Assembly (NCBI GenBank): GCA_036250195.1
Contig: JAVHZZ010000001.1
Location: forward strand, 375,702,707-375,766,706
Direction: 5' to 3'
Length of the DNA stretch: 64,000 nt
DNA from: Mixophyes australis
Lineage: Eukaryota > Chordata > Amphibia > Anura > Limnodynastidae
The notes under the pieces are model-generated. The model saw only the letters and a program-made list of their open reading frames with translations, was not told the DNA's origin and made no database searches. The translations under genes and the position numbers were made by a program. Numbering within the stretch: the stretch's first letter is position 1; each line of letters begins with the position of its first letter. Positions 50,057 through 59,206 of the stretch are shown here, piece after piece.

Positions 50057-50135
50057 GGGGGAATTCAGTTTCCCCCTAAACACTGCAGCGTTAAACCTAT
50101 TACCGTTAATACGGCAATTTTAACATTCATTTCTG
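50057..50135. mobile_element. Truncated foldback MITE (ATTCAATTG group)
   Basis: Left terminus ggggggaattcagtttcccc followed by attaccgttaatacgg, matching the elements at 3384 and 38392. The right half is absent. Confidence 0.6.
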
Positions 50136-51594
50136 CTACAGGATTTTAATAGAGGGTGTTCCACTTTGTTTTTCACCAAAATAATCATATTCTCCAATTA
50201 TTTATCTACAAATCACTAGAAATATTTTTAATGGTGTATGCTATATAAATAAATGGTAATAATGGTAAGGTTTTATAATTTACATTTTCGGGTCCTGTAG
50301 TCTTCTGGGAAACACCTTAAGGAATCAGTCTGTTTGTAAGGAGGACCTAAGCAATTTAGTCAGACTTCAAAGTCCCTGGACGGTAACTATTGGGGCCGGG
50401 GTTTTGAAACATCATTGTGTTGGCAAAAAAACAGCAGCTGCATAGGACTCGGGGGTTAAGGGGTGGTCCAATGGAACGCTCTACTTAAATTTGCTCCAAA
50501 CATCTGCTTTTTTTTTATGAGTTTCCATCTTGTACAGTGCAAAAAGTTGGGGATGCTGGGCGAGCATCTAGGGGTTTAACTAGAACTTTGAGGGACCTAG
50601 AACTAAAAATTTGAAGGGTATTTTTATAGGACCTTGTCCCTTCCCTCACTTCCCTTAAAAAGCTGTCTGACTGCCTTTTTCTCCATCACTGCTGCGCCCA
50701 CTCAGCATTTCACTTTGTTCTAGGAGAGGAAGGGAACGCCAGAGGGAAAGTAACTCTGTAACTCTCCCATACCAGAAATACATTTTACCTTCAGGAAATG
50801 TCCTTTAAGAAAGGTATTTCCACCTCCTTTAACTGTATAATGGAGATGCGGTGTATAACTACCAAGTGGGCTCCCGCAGCTGAAGGGGCTCCTGGAGTAG
50901 TATAGGTGGCAGCTGTGTAGCCCCCTCTGCTGCTGTGGCCCAGAGCCCCTCTGTGGCTGGGCACCTGATATACTCCCTATACTTGCAGTGGTAGAATGAA
51001 AAGATACTTAATGCTTTATATTCTATGGAGCACAAACCGGAGCATTGAGAAGATCAAAATGGCTTGCTCTCTATTGACAATATATAGAAACACTGCAGTT
51101 AAACGAAGTTATTTGATTGGTTGATATTACGGCAGTCTTTCTCGGAACAAAATTGTTTTTGTCCTTCCTAGGAATATTCCTGTTGCCAGAATAATTATTT
51201 GTTGATCTTTAGCTTTTAGTTGTCCAGAACTGTCTTTATCGGTTACTGTCGTATATCTGTTAGTGCTGTTGCACTGTGAACAGCACTAACGTGAACGTTT
51301 GACTGATTTGGTTGTACACTTTTGTCACGCAGCTGGCACTTAGTTTGAACATGGATAAAATCTGAAACATATGGTGAAGTGTATGCTGGCATCTAGTCCC
51401 TAATAGTACAAGTATAAATGGGAAACATTTGTTTGTACTTCATGTCAAATATCTGTATTGTGTTTTCCAGTGAATATTTGTGGATTGTAAAGTATTCCCA
51501 GAATTTGGCGAACTGAGCAAGTCTAAAACATAATATAATGATTTGCCCAGTTTTATGCGCAAAACAAAGGGTATGGTTACGGCACTTTACATGG
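50136..51594. other. Spacer left of the duplicated hAT unit
   Basis: Contains a SINE tail scrap (gctatataaataaatggtaa near 50240) and no recognised gene. It is not part of the duplicated unit. Confidence 0.45.
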
Positions 51595-51883
51595 ATATAT
51601 ATTAACTACTCCAAGCTATACAACTGCACAATCTGTAAAAATAACTTACCGGTGTTTTAAAAAAGTCAGCACAGTACAGAATCTATAAATGTGTTACCCT
51701 TTTATGTTTTCAGGGTTATTGTGGATGAGAGCGATATTTGTATGAAACTGATATAATAATAATTATTGCTCCAACACGCCTCTACACACCCCCCTTACCC
51801 CTCTTCCCTCTCACTATAGTTGCAACCATATATTTTTTTTACTTTAAATAACAATTTAAGCACTATTTAATAGGGATGAGCGC

Positions 51884-52028
51884 ACTCGGATTTATGAAAT
51901 CCGAGCCCACCCGAACGTTGCGGATCCGAGTCGGATCCGAGACAGATCCGGGTATTGGCGCCAAATTCAAAAGTGAAACTGAGGCTCTGACTCATAATCC
52001 CGTTGTCGGATCTCGCGATACTCGGATC
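51884..52028. promoter_or_regulatory. Left subterminal ATCCGA/TCGGAT motif cluster
   Basis: Repeated ctcggat / atccgag motifs in both orientations (near 51884, 51899, 51924, 51932, 51943, 52007, 52021). In hAT elements such repeats typically bind the transposase BED domain; binding here is inferred. Confidence 0.6.
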
Positions 52029-52029
52029 C

Positions 52030-52035
52030 TATAAA
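52030..52035 (+). promoter_or_regulatory. TATA box of hAT copy 1
   Basis: tataaa within ggatcctataaattcccc. A start about 30 bp downstream (near 52060, cttcactcgg) would precede the repetitive leader and ORF1. Confidence 0.5.
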
Positions 52036-52110
52036 TTCCCCACTAGTCGCCGCCATCTTCACTCGGGCATTGATCAGGGTAGAGGGAGGGTGTGTTAGGT
52101 GGTCCTCTGT

Positions 52111-52850
52111 GCTGTTTAGTTCTGTGCTGTTTAGTTCTGTGCTGTTTAGTTCTGTGCTGTTTAGTGCTGTGCTGTGCTGTGCTGTGCTGTGCTGTGCTGT
52201 GTTCTGCAGTATCAGTCCAGTGGTGCTGTGTGCTGTGCTCTGTCCTTCTGAGGTCAGTGGTGCTGCTGGGTCCTGTGCTGTGTCCTGTTCAGTCCAGTGG
52301 TGCTGTGTCCTGTGCTCTGTGCTTCTAAGGGCATAGTTATTTCCCCAATATTCCCCTGTGTTTAAAAAAATAAAAAAAAGTTTTTTTAAAAAATACCAAA
52401 AACTACTTTAATTTTTTTTAATTACCACAAAATTTGCACAACCAATCCTGCAGTATAAGCCCATTGGTACTGCAATATTACCAAGTTCACACATTCAGCA
52501 GTAAAAGTCCAGTGGTACTGCAATATTACAAAGTTTACACATTCTGCAGTATCAGTCCAGTGGTGCTGTGTCCTGTGCTCTGTCCTGCTGAGTTCCGTAG
52601 TGCTGCTGGGTCCTGTGCCGTGTCCTGTTCAGTCCAGTGGTGCTGTGTCCTGTGCTCTGTGCTTCTAAGGGCATAGTTATTTCCCCACTATTCCCAAGTT
52701 TTTTAAAAATAAAAAAAAAGTAAAAAAAAATAAAAAATTTTTTAAAAAAAAAATATATAATAATTATAACCAAATTTGCAAAACCAATCCAGCAGTATAA
52801 GTCCATTGGTACTGCAATATTACCAAGTTCACACATTCTGCAGTATCTTG
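52111..52850 (+). repeat. Repetitive leader of hAT copy 1
   Basis: Four near-identical 15-bp units (gctgtttagttctgt) at 52111-52170 pass into (GCTGT)n, then a block of about 150 bp at 52206-52360 (ccagtggtgctgtgt, aagggcatagttatttcccc) repeats at 52546-52700, with a third shorter repeat family (cattggtactgcaatattac) at 52440-52530 and 52790-52850. Cys/Val/Leu-rich frames here are by-products. Confidence 0.88.
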
Positions 52851-52861
52851 TGCTACATATA

Positions 52862-53272
52862 ATGGAGACCAAAAATTTGGAGGATAAAGTAGGGAAAGAT
52901 CAAGACCCACTTCCTCCTAATGCTGAAGCTGCTGCCACTAGTCATGACATAGACGATGAAATGCCATCAATGTCGTCTTCCAAGCCCGATGCCCAATCTC
53001 GTAGTACCGGGCATGTAAAATCCAAAAAGCCCAAGTTAAGAAAAAGTAGCAAAAAGAGAAACTTTAAATCATCTGAGGAGAAACGTAAAGTTGCCAATAT
53101 GCCATTTACGACACGGAGTGGCAAGGAACGGCTTAGGCCCTGGCCCGTGTTCATGACTAGTGGTTCAGCTTCACCCACGGATCTTAGCCCTCCTCCTCCT
53201 CCCCCCCCCCTACAAAAAATTGAAGAGAGTTATGCTGTCAGCAACAAAACAGCAAACAACTCTGCCTTCTAA
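52862..53272 (+). CDS. hAT ORF1 (copy 1), basic N-terminal protein or exon
   Basis: An ATG at 52862 opens a 136-residue frame, after the repetitive leader and 110 bp upstream of nothing else coding. The N-terminus is acidic/polar (DIDDEMPS), followed by a Lys/Arg-rich stretch (residues 52-76, KKPKLRK and KKR) that would serve as a nuclear localisation signal, then a Pro run (about residues 112-119) encoded by a C10 tract, and a short tail. It overlaps ORF2 by 41 bp past ORF2's ATG, in a different frame. I infer it is the N-terminal part of the transposase, joined to ORF2 by splicing or frameshift, or a separate small protein; none can be shown here. Residue 37 is Met here and Thr in copy 2. 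Confidence 0.65.
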   Translation: METKNLEDKVGKDQDPLPPNAEAAATSHDIDDEMPSMSSSKPDAQSRSTGHVKSKKPKLRKSSKKRNFKSSEEKRKVANMPFTTRSGKERLRPWPVFMTSGSASPTDLSPPPPPPPLQKIEESYAVSNKTANNSAF

Positions 53273-55859
53273 AGAGAAATTATCACAAATCCCCAAGGCG
53301 AGTCCAAGGGTGTTGGTGGTTGTCAAGCCTGACCTTCCCATCACTGTACGGGAAGAGGTGGCTCGGGAGGAGGCTATTGATGATGTAGCTGGCGCTGTGG
53401 AGGAACTTGATGATGAGGATGGTGATGTGGTTATTGTAAATGAGGCACCAGGGGGGGAAACAGCTGATGTCCATGGGATGAAAAAGCCCATCGTCATGCC
53501 TGGTCAGAAGACCAAAAAATGCACCTCTTCGGTCTGGAGTTATTTTTATCCAAATCCAGACAACCAATGTATGGCCATATGTAGCTTATGTAAAGCTCAA
53601 ATAAGCAGGGGTAAGGATCTTGCCCACCTAGGAACATCCTCCCTTATACGTCACCTGAATAACCTTCATAGTTCAGTGGTTAGTTCAGGAACTGGGGCTA
53701 GGACCCTCATCGGTACAGGGACACCTAAATCCCGTGGTCCAGTTGGATACACACCAGCAACACCCTCCTCGTCAACTTCCTCCACAATCTCCATCAGATT
53801 CAGTCCTGCAGCCCAAGTCAGCAGCCAGACTGAGTCCTCCTCAATACGGGATTCATCCGAGGAATCCTGCAGCGGTACGCCTACTACTGCCACTGCTGCT
53901 GTTGCTGCTGTTAGTCGGTCATCTTCCCAGAGGGGAAGTCGTAAGACCGCTAAGTCTTTCACAAAACAATTGACCGTCCAACAGTCGTTTGCCATGACCA
54001 CAAAATACGATAGTAGTCACCCTATTGCAAAGCGTATAACTGCGGCTGTAACTGCAATGTTGGTGTTAGACGTGCGCCCGGTGTCCGCCATCAGTGGAGT
54101 GGGATTTAGAGGGTTGATGGAGGTATTGTGTCCCCGGTACCAAATCCCCTCGAGATTCCACTTCACTAGGCAGGCGATACCAAAAATGTACAGAGAAGTA
54201 CGATCAAGTGTCCTCAGTGCTCTTAAAAATGCGGTTGTACCCACTGTCCACTTAACCACGGACATGTGGACAAGTGGTTCTGGGCAAACGAAGGACTATA
54301 TGACTGTGACAGCCCACTGGGTAGATGCATCCCCTTCCGCAGCAACAGCAACAGCTGCATCAGTAGCAGCATCTACAAAATGGCTGCTCATGCAAAGGCA
54401 GGCAACATTGTGCATTACAGGCTTTAATAAGAGGCACAACGCTGACAACATATTAGAGAAAATGAGGGAAATTATCTCCCAGTGGCTTACCCCACTTAGA
54501 CTCTCATGGGGATTTGTGGTGTCAGACAATGCCAGTAACATTGTGCGGGCATTAAATATGGGCAATTTCCAGCACGTCCCATGTTTTGCCCACACCATTA
54601 ATTTGGTGGTGCAGCATTACCTCAAGAGTGACAGGGGTGTGCAGGAGATGCTTGCGGTGGCGCGCAAAATTGCTGGACACTTTCGGCATTCAGCCAGTGC
54701 CTACCGCAGACTAGAGGCACATCAAAAAAGCATGAACCTGCCCTGCCATCACCTCAAACAAGAGGTTGTGACGCGCTGGAACTCCACCCTCTATATGCTG
54801 CAGAGGATGGAGGAGCAGCAAAAGGCCATTCAGGCCTACACAGCCACCTACGACATAGGCAAAGGAGTGGGGATGCGCCTCAGTCAAGCGCAGTGGAGAC
54901 TGATTTCCGTGTTGTGCAAGGTTCTGCAGCCATTTGAACTTGCCACACGAGAAGTCAGTTCCGACACTGCCAGCTTGAGTCAGGTCATTCCCCTGATCAG
55001 GCTGTTTCAGAAGCAGCTGGAGAAAGTGAGGGAGGAGCTGGTAAGCCATTGCGATTACACCAAGCATGTAGCTCTTGTGGATGTAGCCCTTCGTACGCTT
55101 TGCCAGGATCCAAAGGTGGTCACTCTTTTAAAGTCAGAGGAATACATTCTGGCCACCGTGCTCGATCCTCGGTTTAAGGCGTATGTTGTGTCTCTGTTTC
55201 CGGCGGACACAAGTCTACAGCGGTGCAAAGACCTGCTGGTCAGGAGATTGTCCTCTGAAGAGGACCGTGACATGCCAACAGCTCCACCCTCATTTTCTTC
55301 CACATCTATGGCTGCGAGGAAAAAGCTCAGTTTTCCAAAAAGAGGCGCTGGCGGGGATGCTGATAACATCTGGTCCGGACTGAAGGACCTGCCAACCATT
55401 GCAGACATGTCTACTGTCGCTGCATTGGATGCTGTCACAATAGAAAAAATTGTGGATGATTACTTTGCTGACACCATCCAAGTAGACATGTCAGACAGTC
55501 CATATTGTTACTGGCAGGAAAAAAAGGCAGTTTGGAAGCCCCTGTACAAACTGGCTCTATTTTACCTGAGTTGTCCCCCCTCCAGTGTGTACTCTGAAAG
55601 AGTTTTTAGTGCAGCGGGGAACCTGGTCAGTGAGCGGCGAAGGAGGTTGCTTCCTCATAACGTTGAAAAAATGATGTTTATAAAAATGAATAATCAATTC
55701 CTCAATGAAGTACAGCACTGCCCTCCAGATAGTACAGAGGGACCTGTGGTTGTGGAGTCCAGCGGGGACGAATTGATAATGTGTGATGAGGAGGAAGTAC
55801 ACACTGTAGGGGGAGAGGAATCAGAGGTTGAGGATGAGGACGACATCTTGCCTCAGTAG
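53232..55859 (+). CDS. hAT transposase with BED zinc finger (copy 1)
   Basis: The frame is open from 53160, but the first ATG is at 53232, giving 875 residues. A BED zinc finger spans about residues 96-147 (C117, C120, H141, H146) and should bind the terminal or subterminal DNA. The RNase H-like catalytic core follows: D344 in TTDMW, D432 in SDNASN, C451/H454 in CFAHTINLV, W516 in VTRWNST, and E789 in SERVFSAAG. The C-terminal hAT dimerisation domain covers about residues 765-830 (LALFYLSCPPSSVYSERVFS), and the end is acidic. The triad and length match intact hAT-Ac-type transposases, so it may be active in the nucleus, cutting and pasting this element and related MITEs. A true start upstream via ORF1 is possible. 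Confidence 0.93.
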   Translation: MLSATKQQTTLPSKEKLSQIPKASPRVLVVVKPDLPITVREEVAREEAIDDVAGAVEELDDEDGDVVIVNEAPGGETADVHGMKKPIVMPGQKTKKCTSSVWSYFYPNPDNQCMAICSLCKAQISRGKDLAHLGTSSLIRHLNNLHSSVVSSGTGARTLIGTGTPKSRGPVGYTPATPSSSTSSTISIRFSPAAQVSSQTESSSIRDSSEESCSGTPTTATAAVAAVSRSSSQRGSRKTAKSFTKQLTVQQSFAMTTKYDSSHPIAKRITAAVTAMLVLDVRPVSAISGVGFRGLMEVLCPRYQIPSRFHFTRQAIPKMYREVRSSVLSALKNAVVPTVHLTTDMWTSGSGQTKDYMTVTAHWVDASPSAATATAASVAASTKWLLMQRQATLCITGFNKRHNADNILEKMREIISQWLTPLRLSWGFVVSDNASNIVRALNMGNFQHVPCFAHTINLVVQHYLKSDRGVQEMLAVARKIAGHFRHSASAYRRLEAHQKSMNLPCHHLKQEVVTRWNSTLYMLQRMEEQQKAIQAYTATYDIGKGVGMRLSQAQWRLISVLCKVLQPFELATREVSSDTASLSQVIPLIRLFQKQLEKVREELVSHCDYTKHVALVDVALRTLCQDPKVVTLLKSEEYILATVLDPRFKAYVVSLFPADTSLQRCKDLLVRRLSSEEDRDMPTAPPSFSSTSMAARKKLSFPKRGAGGDADNIWSGLKDLPTIADMSTVAALDAVTIEKIVDDYFADTIQVDMSDSPYCYWQEKKAVWKPLYKLALFYLSCPPSSVYSERVFSAAGNLVSERRRRLLPHNVEKMMFIKMNNQFLNEVQHCPPDSTEGPVVVESSGDELIMCDEEEVHTVGGEESEVEDEDDILPQ

Positions 55860-55914
55860 AGCCTGTTTAGTCTGTACAGGGAGAGATGAATAGCTTTTTT
55901 GATGTGGGGGCCCA

Positions 55915-55978
55915 AACAAACCAATCATTTCAGCCAAAGTTGTTTGGTAGGCCCTGTCGCTGAAATGATTGGTTTGTT
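55915..55978 (+). other. 20-bp perfect hairpin after the transposase stop (copy 1)
   Basis: Arms aacaaaccaatcatttcagc (55915-55934) and gctgaaatgattggtttgtt (55959-55978) flank a 24-nt loop, 55 bp after the stop. It is in the 3' UTR and could affect mRNA 3' processing or stability (inference). Confidence 0.8.
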
Positions 55979-56059
55979 AAAGTGTGCATGTCCTATTTCA
56001 ACAACATAAGGGTGGGTGTGAGGGCCCAAGGACAATTCCATCTTGGACCTTTTTTTTTG

Positions 56060-56605
56060 GCATTATATGACCAATCAACAGTCGTTTGCCATGTTCAAAA
56101 AGTAAAACCAAATTTAAAAAAATACAAGAAATTAAACCAAAAGTAAAATGCCGTGTCATAATTTAAAACAAGAGGTATTGACGTGCTCTAAAACTACTGT
56201 ATTGTTGTTTATATTTTATAAACACTACACTTGAAAGCTTGAGTCTTTCAATAAAAAAGTAACTGTCCATTGCACGACTATGTGCAACAGGGACATTTTT
56301 TTGGGTTTACAAAGTCAAACAATAACACTTTGACCCTGTCTGTCTGGGATCTCAATGACGAATTGTCTGTACCATGTTTGGAGGAGGTATTGTGGCCAAA
56401 TTGTGTACCGGGGCCACCACACTACGCAGTCAAGATAGATAGATGCGTATTGCGTATCATAGATAAAGTACATTCAGTGGTGTGGGGCAAATTGAAAAAT
56501 ATTCAAAATGCACTGACATTATCAAAAACAAGAGGTTGTCACACGCTAAAACTCCAACATGTATATGATGGAGAGGATGGAGGAGCAGCCGTATGTGTAG
56601 TGTAA
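56060..56605 (+). pseudogene. Decayed pieces of transposase coding sequence in the 3' region (copy 1)
   Basis: Three stretches repeat parts of ORF2: 56077-56100 (caacagtcgtttgccatg) matches 53978-53999; 56164-56200 (aaacaagaggtattgacg) matches 54757-54790; and 56521-56586 (aacaagaggttgtcacacgc, gagaggatggaggagcag) matches 54758-54822. They stay in the same order as in ORF2, with the last segment again covering the second. The region thus includes remnants of an internal ORF2 duplication or captured element. The 111-codon frame at 56270-56605 is incidental. Confidence 0.75.
56250..56255 (+). terminator. Candidate polyadenylation signal (copy 1)
   Basis: AATAAA 391 bp after the ORF2 stop, in tctttcaataaaaaagtaac. 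The nearest canonical signal downstream of the gene. Confidence 0.45.
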
Positions 56606-56639
56606 TGCAGATCTGTTGAAGGTTTTTTATATATTTTAT

Positions 56640-57610
56640 TGTGGTGCCCAGTGCCCACTCCTCTACGCAGTCCAGGTACAATTATTGGTGCGAATCATAA
56701 AAGTTCAGGGTTTTTAAGATATTGTGGTGACCCACTCCTCTACGCAGTCCAGGTACAATTATTGGTGCGAATCATAAAAGTTCAGGGTTTTTAAGATATT
56801 GTGGTGACCCACTCCTCTACGCAGTCCAGGTACATTTATTGGTGCGATTCATAAAAGTTCAGGGTTTTTAATATATATTGTGGTGACCCACTCCTCTACG
56901 CAGTCCAGGTACATTTATTGGTGCGATTCATAAAAGTTCAGGGTTTTTAATATATATTGTGGTGACCCACTCCTCTACGCAGTCCAGGTACATTTATTGG
57001 TGCGAATCATAAAAGTTCAGGGTTTTTAAGATATTGTGGTGACCCACTCCTCTACGCAGTCCAGGTACAATTATTGGTGCGAATCATAAAAGTTCAGGGT
57101 TTTTAAGATATTGTGGTGACCCACTCCTCTACGCAGTCCAGGTACAATTATTGGTGCGAATCATAAAAGTTCAGGGTTTTTAAGATATTGTGGTGACCCA
57201 CTCCTCTACGCAGTGCAGGTACAATTATTGGTGCGAATCATAAAAGTTCAGGGTTTTTAAGATATTGTGGTGACCCACTCCTCTACGCAGTCCAGGTACA
57301 ATTATTGGTGCGAATCATAAAAGTTCAGGGTTTTTAATATATTGTGGTGACCCACTCCTCTACGCAGTCCAGGTACATTTATTGGTGCGATTCATAAAAG
57401 TTCAGGGTTTTTAATATATATTGTGGTGACCCACTCCTCTACGCAGTCCAGGTACATTTATTGGTGCGATTCATAAAAGTTCAGGGTTTTTAATATATAT
57501 TGTGGTGACCCACTCCTCTACGCAGTCCAGGTACATTTATTGGTGCGAATCATAAAAGTTCAGGGTTTTTAATATATATTGTGGTGACCCACTCCTCTAC
57601 GCAGTCCAGA
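56640..57610 (+). repeat. 77-79-bp minisatellite in hAT copy 1
   Basis: About 12.5 units sharing cccactcctctacgcagtcc and ataaaagttcagggttttta. Type A has acaattattggtgcgaatc and taagatattg (77 bp); type B has acatttattggtgcgattc and taatatatattg (79 bp). The approximate order is A A B B hybrid A A A hybrid B B hybrid. Confidence 0.94.
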
Positions 57611-57779
57611 AAGATACCTTGTTGCAACGTTTTGGACTAATAACTATATTGTGAGGTGTTCAGAATACACTGTAAATTAGTGGAAATGCTTGTTATTGAA
57701 TGTTATTGAGGTTAATAATAGCCTAGGAGTGAAAATAAGCCCAAAAACTTGATTTTTAAACTTTTTATGTTTTTTTCAA

Positions 57780-57890
57780 AAAAATTCCGAATCCAATACC
57801 TTAAATCCGAACCGAGACCTTTCGTCAAGTGTTTTGCGAGACAAATCCGAACCTCAAAAATAACGAAAATCCGGATCCAAAACACAAAAC
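57780..57890. promoter_or_regulatory. Right subterminal ATCCGA motif cluster (copy 1)
   Basis: ccgaatccaa, aaatccgaaccgag, aaatccgaacctc and aaaatccggatcc occur within 110 bp of the right end, echoing the left subterminal repeats. Confidence 0.55.
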
Positions 57891-58213
57891 ACGAGACCTC
57901 AAAAGTCGCCGGTGCACATCCCTAATATATATTAACTACTCCAAGCTATACAACTGCACAATCTGTAAAAATAACTTACCGGTGTTTTAAAAAAGTCAGC
58001 ACAGTACAGAATCTATAAATGTGTTACCCTTTTATGTTTTCAGGGTTATTGTGGATGAGAGCGATATTTGTATGAAACTGATATAATAATAATTATTGCT
58101 CCAACACGCCTCTACACACCCCCCTTCCCCCTCTTCCCTCTCACTATAGTTGCAACCATATATTTTTTTTACTTTAAATAACAATTTAAGCACTATTTAA
58201 TAGGGATGAGCGC

Positions 58214-58358
58214 ACTCGGATTTATGAAATCCGAGCCCACCCGAACGTTGCGGATCCGAGTCGGATCCGAGACAGATCCGGGTATTGGCGCCAAATTCAA
58301 AAGTGAAACTGAGGCTCTGACTCATAATCCCGTTGTCGGATCTCGCGATACTCGGATC
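58214..58358. promoter_or_regulatory. Left subterminal motif cluster (copy 2)
   Basis: Same ATCCGA/TCGGAT motifs in the same positions as in copy 1. Confidence 0.6.
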
Positions 58359-58359
58359 C

Positions 58360-58365
58360 TATAAA
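58360..58365 (+). promoter_or_regulatory. TATA box of hAT copy 2
   Basis: tataaa in the same context as copy 1 (52030). Confidence 0.5.
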
Positions 58366-58440
58366 TTCCCCACTAGTCGCCGCCATCTTCACTCGGGCAT
58401 TGATCAGGGTAGAGGGAGGGTGTGTTAGGTGGTCCTCTGT

Positions 58441-59195
58441 GCTGTTTAGTTCTGTGCTGTTTAGTTCTGTGCTGTTTAGTTCTGTGCTGTTTAGTTCTGT
58501 GCTGTTTAGTGCTGTGCTGTGCTGTGCTGTGCTGTGCTGTGCTGTGTTCTGCAGTATCAGTCCAGTGGTGCTGTGTGCTGTGCTCTGTCCTTCTGAGGTC
58601 AGTGGTGCTGCTGGGTCCTGTGCTGTGTCCTGTTCAGTCCAGTGGTGCTGTGTCCTGTGCTCTGTGCTTCTAAGGGCATAGTTATTTCCCCAATATTCCC
58701 CTGTGTTTAAAAAAATAAAAAAAAGTTTTTTTAAAAAATACCAAAAACTACTTTAATTTTTTTTAATTACCACAAAATTTGCACAACCAATCCTGCAGTA
58801 TAAGCCCATTGGTACTGCAATATTACCAAGTTCACACATTCAGCAGTAAAAGTCCAGTGGTACTGCAATATTACAAAGTTTACACATTCTGCAGTATCAG
58901 TCCAGTGGTGCTGTGTCCTGTGCTCTGTCCTGCTGAGTTCCGTAGTGCTGCTGGGTCCTGTGCCGTGTCCTGTTCAGTCCAGTGGTGCTGTGTCCTGTGC
59001 TCTGTGCTTCTAAGGGCATAGTTATTTCCCCACTATTCCCAAGTTTTTTAAAAATAAAAAAAAAGTAAAAAAAAATAAAAAATTTTTTAAAAAAAAAATA
59101 TATAATAATTATAACCAAATTTGCAAAACCAATCCAGCAGTATAAGTCCATTGGTACTGCAATATTACCAAGTTCACACATTCTGCAGTATCTTG
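58441..59195 (+). repeat. Repetitive leader of hAT copy 2
   Basis: As in copy 1 but with five gctgtttagttctgt units, which accounts for the offset change from 6330 to 6345 bp. Confidence 0.88.
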
Positions 59196-59206
59196 TGCTA
59201 CATATA

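Larger units (their letters stand above)
51595..57924 (+). repeat. Tandem duplication, unit 1 (276-bp flank plus complete hAT)
   Basis: The sequence from 51595 recurs from 57925, at an offset of 6330 bp until the leader microsatellite and 6345 bp after it. Base 51594 (g) and base 57924 (a, last base of the transposon) differ, so homology starts exactly after the transposon's right end. Confidence 0.95.
51871..57924 (+). mobile_element. Autonomous hAT transposon, copy 1 (complete)
   Basis: The element begins tagggatgagcgcactcgg and ends ggtgcacatcccta, an inverted TAGGGATG(A/T)GC terminal repeat. Inside, in order: ATCCGA-rich subterminal region, TATA box, repetitive leader, ORF1, ORF2 (BED/hAT transposase), hairpin, decayed coding fragments, 77-79-bp minisatellite, and ATCCGA-rich right subterminal region. 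The left 8-mer CTATTTAA does not match the right 8-mer ATATATAT because the right neighbour is the duplicated flank, not the original target. Confidence 0.93.

Noticed and set aside
52070..52336. 88-codon frame rich in Ser/Val/Leu/Phe/Cys upstream of ORF1 (also 58400-58681)
   Set aside because: Reads through the GCTGT/GCTGTTTAGTTCT leader repeats; length changes with repeat number.
53666..54001. Minus-strand ORFs opposite the transposase (several of 80-127 codons)
   Set aside because: Antisense shadows of the conserved ORF2; codon structure follows the plus strand.
56270..56605. 111-codon ORF downstream of the transposase
   Set aside because: Lies in decayed coding scraps read in another context; its end resembles transposase DNA but the frame is not preserved.
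51871..57924. LTR retrotransposon interpretation, with the 276-bp flanks as LTRs
   Set aside because: The flanks lack TG...CA ends, no gag/pol is present, and inverted TAGGGATG ends with a hAT transposase lie inside.
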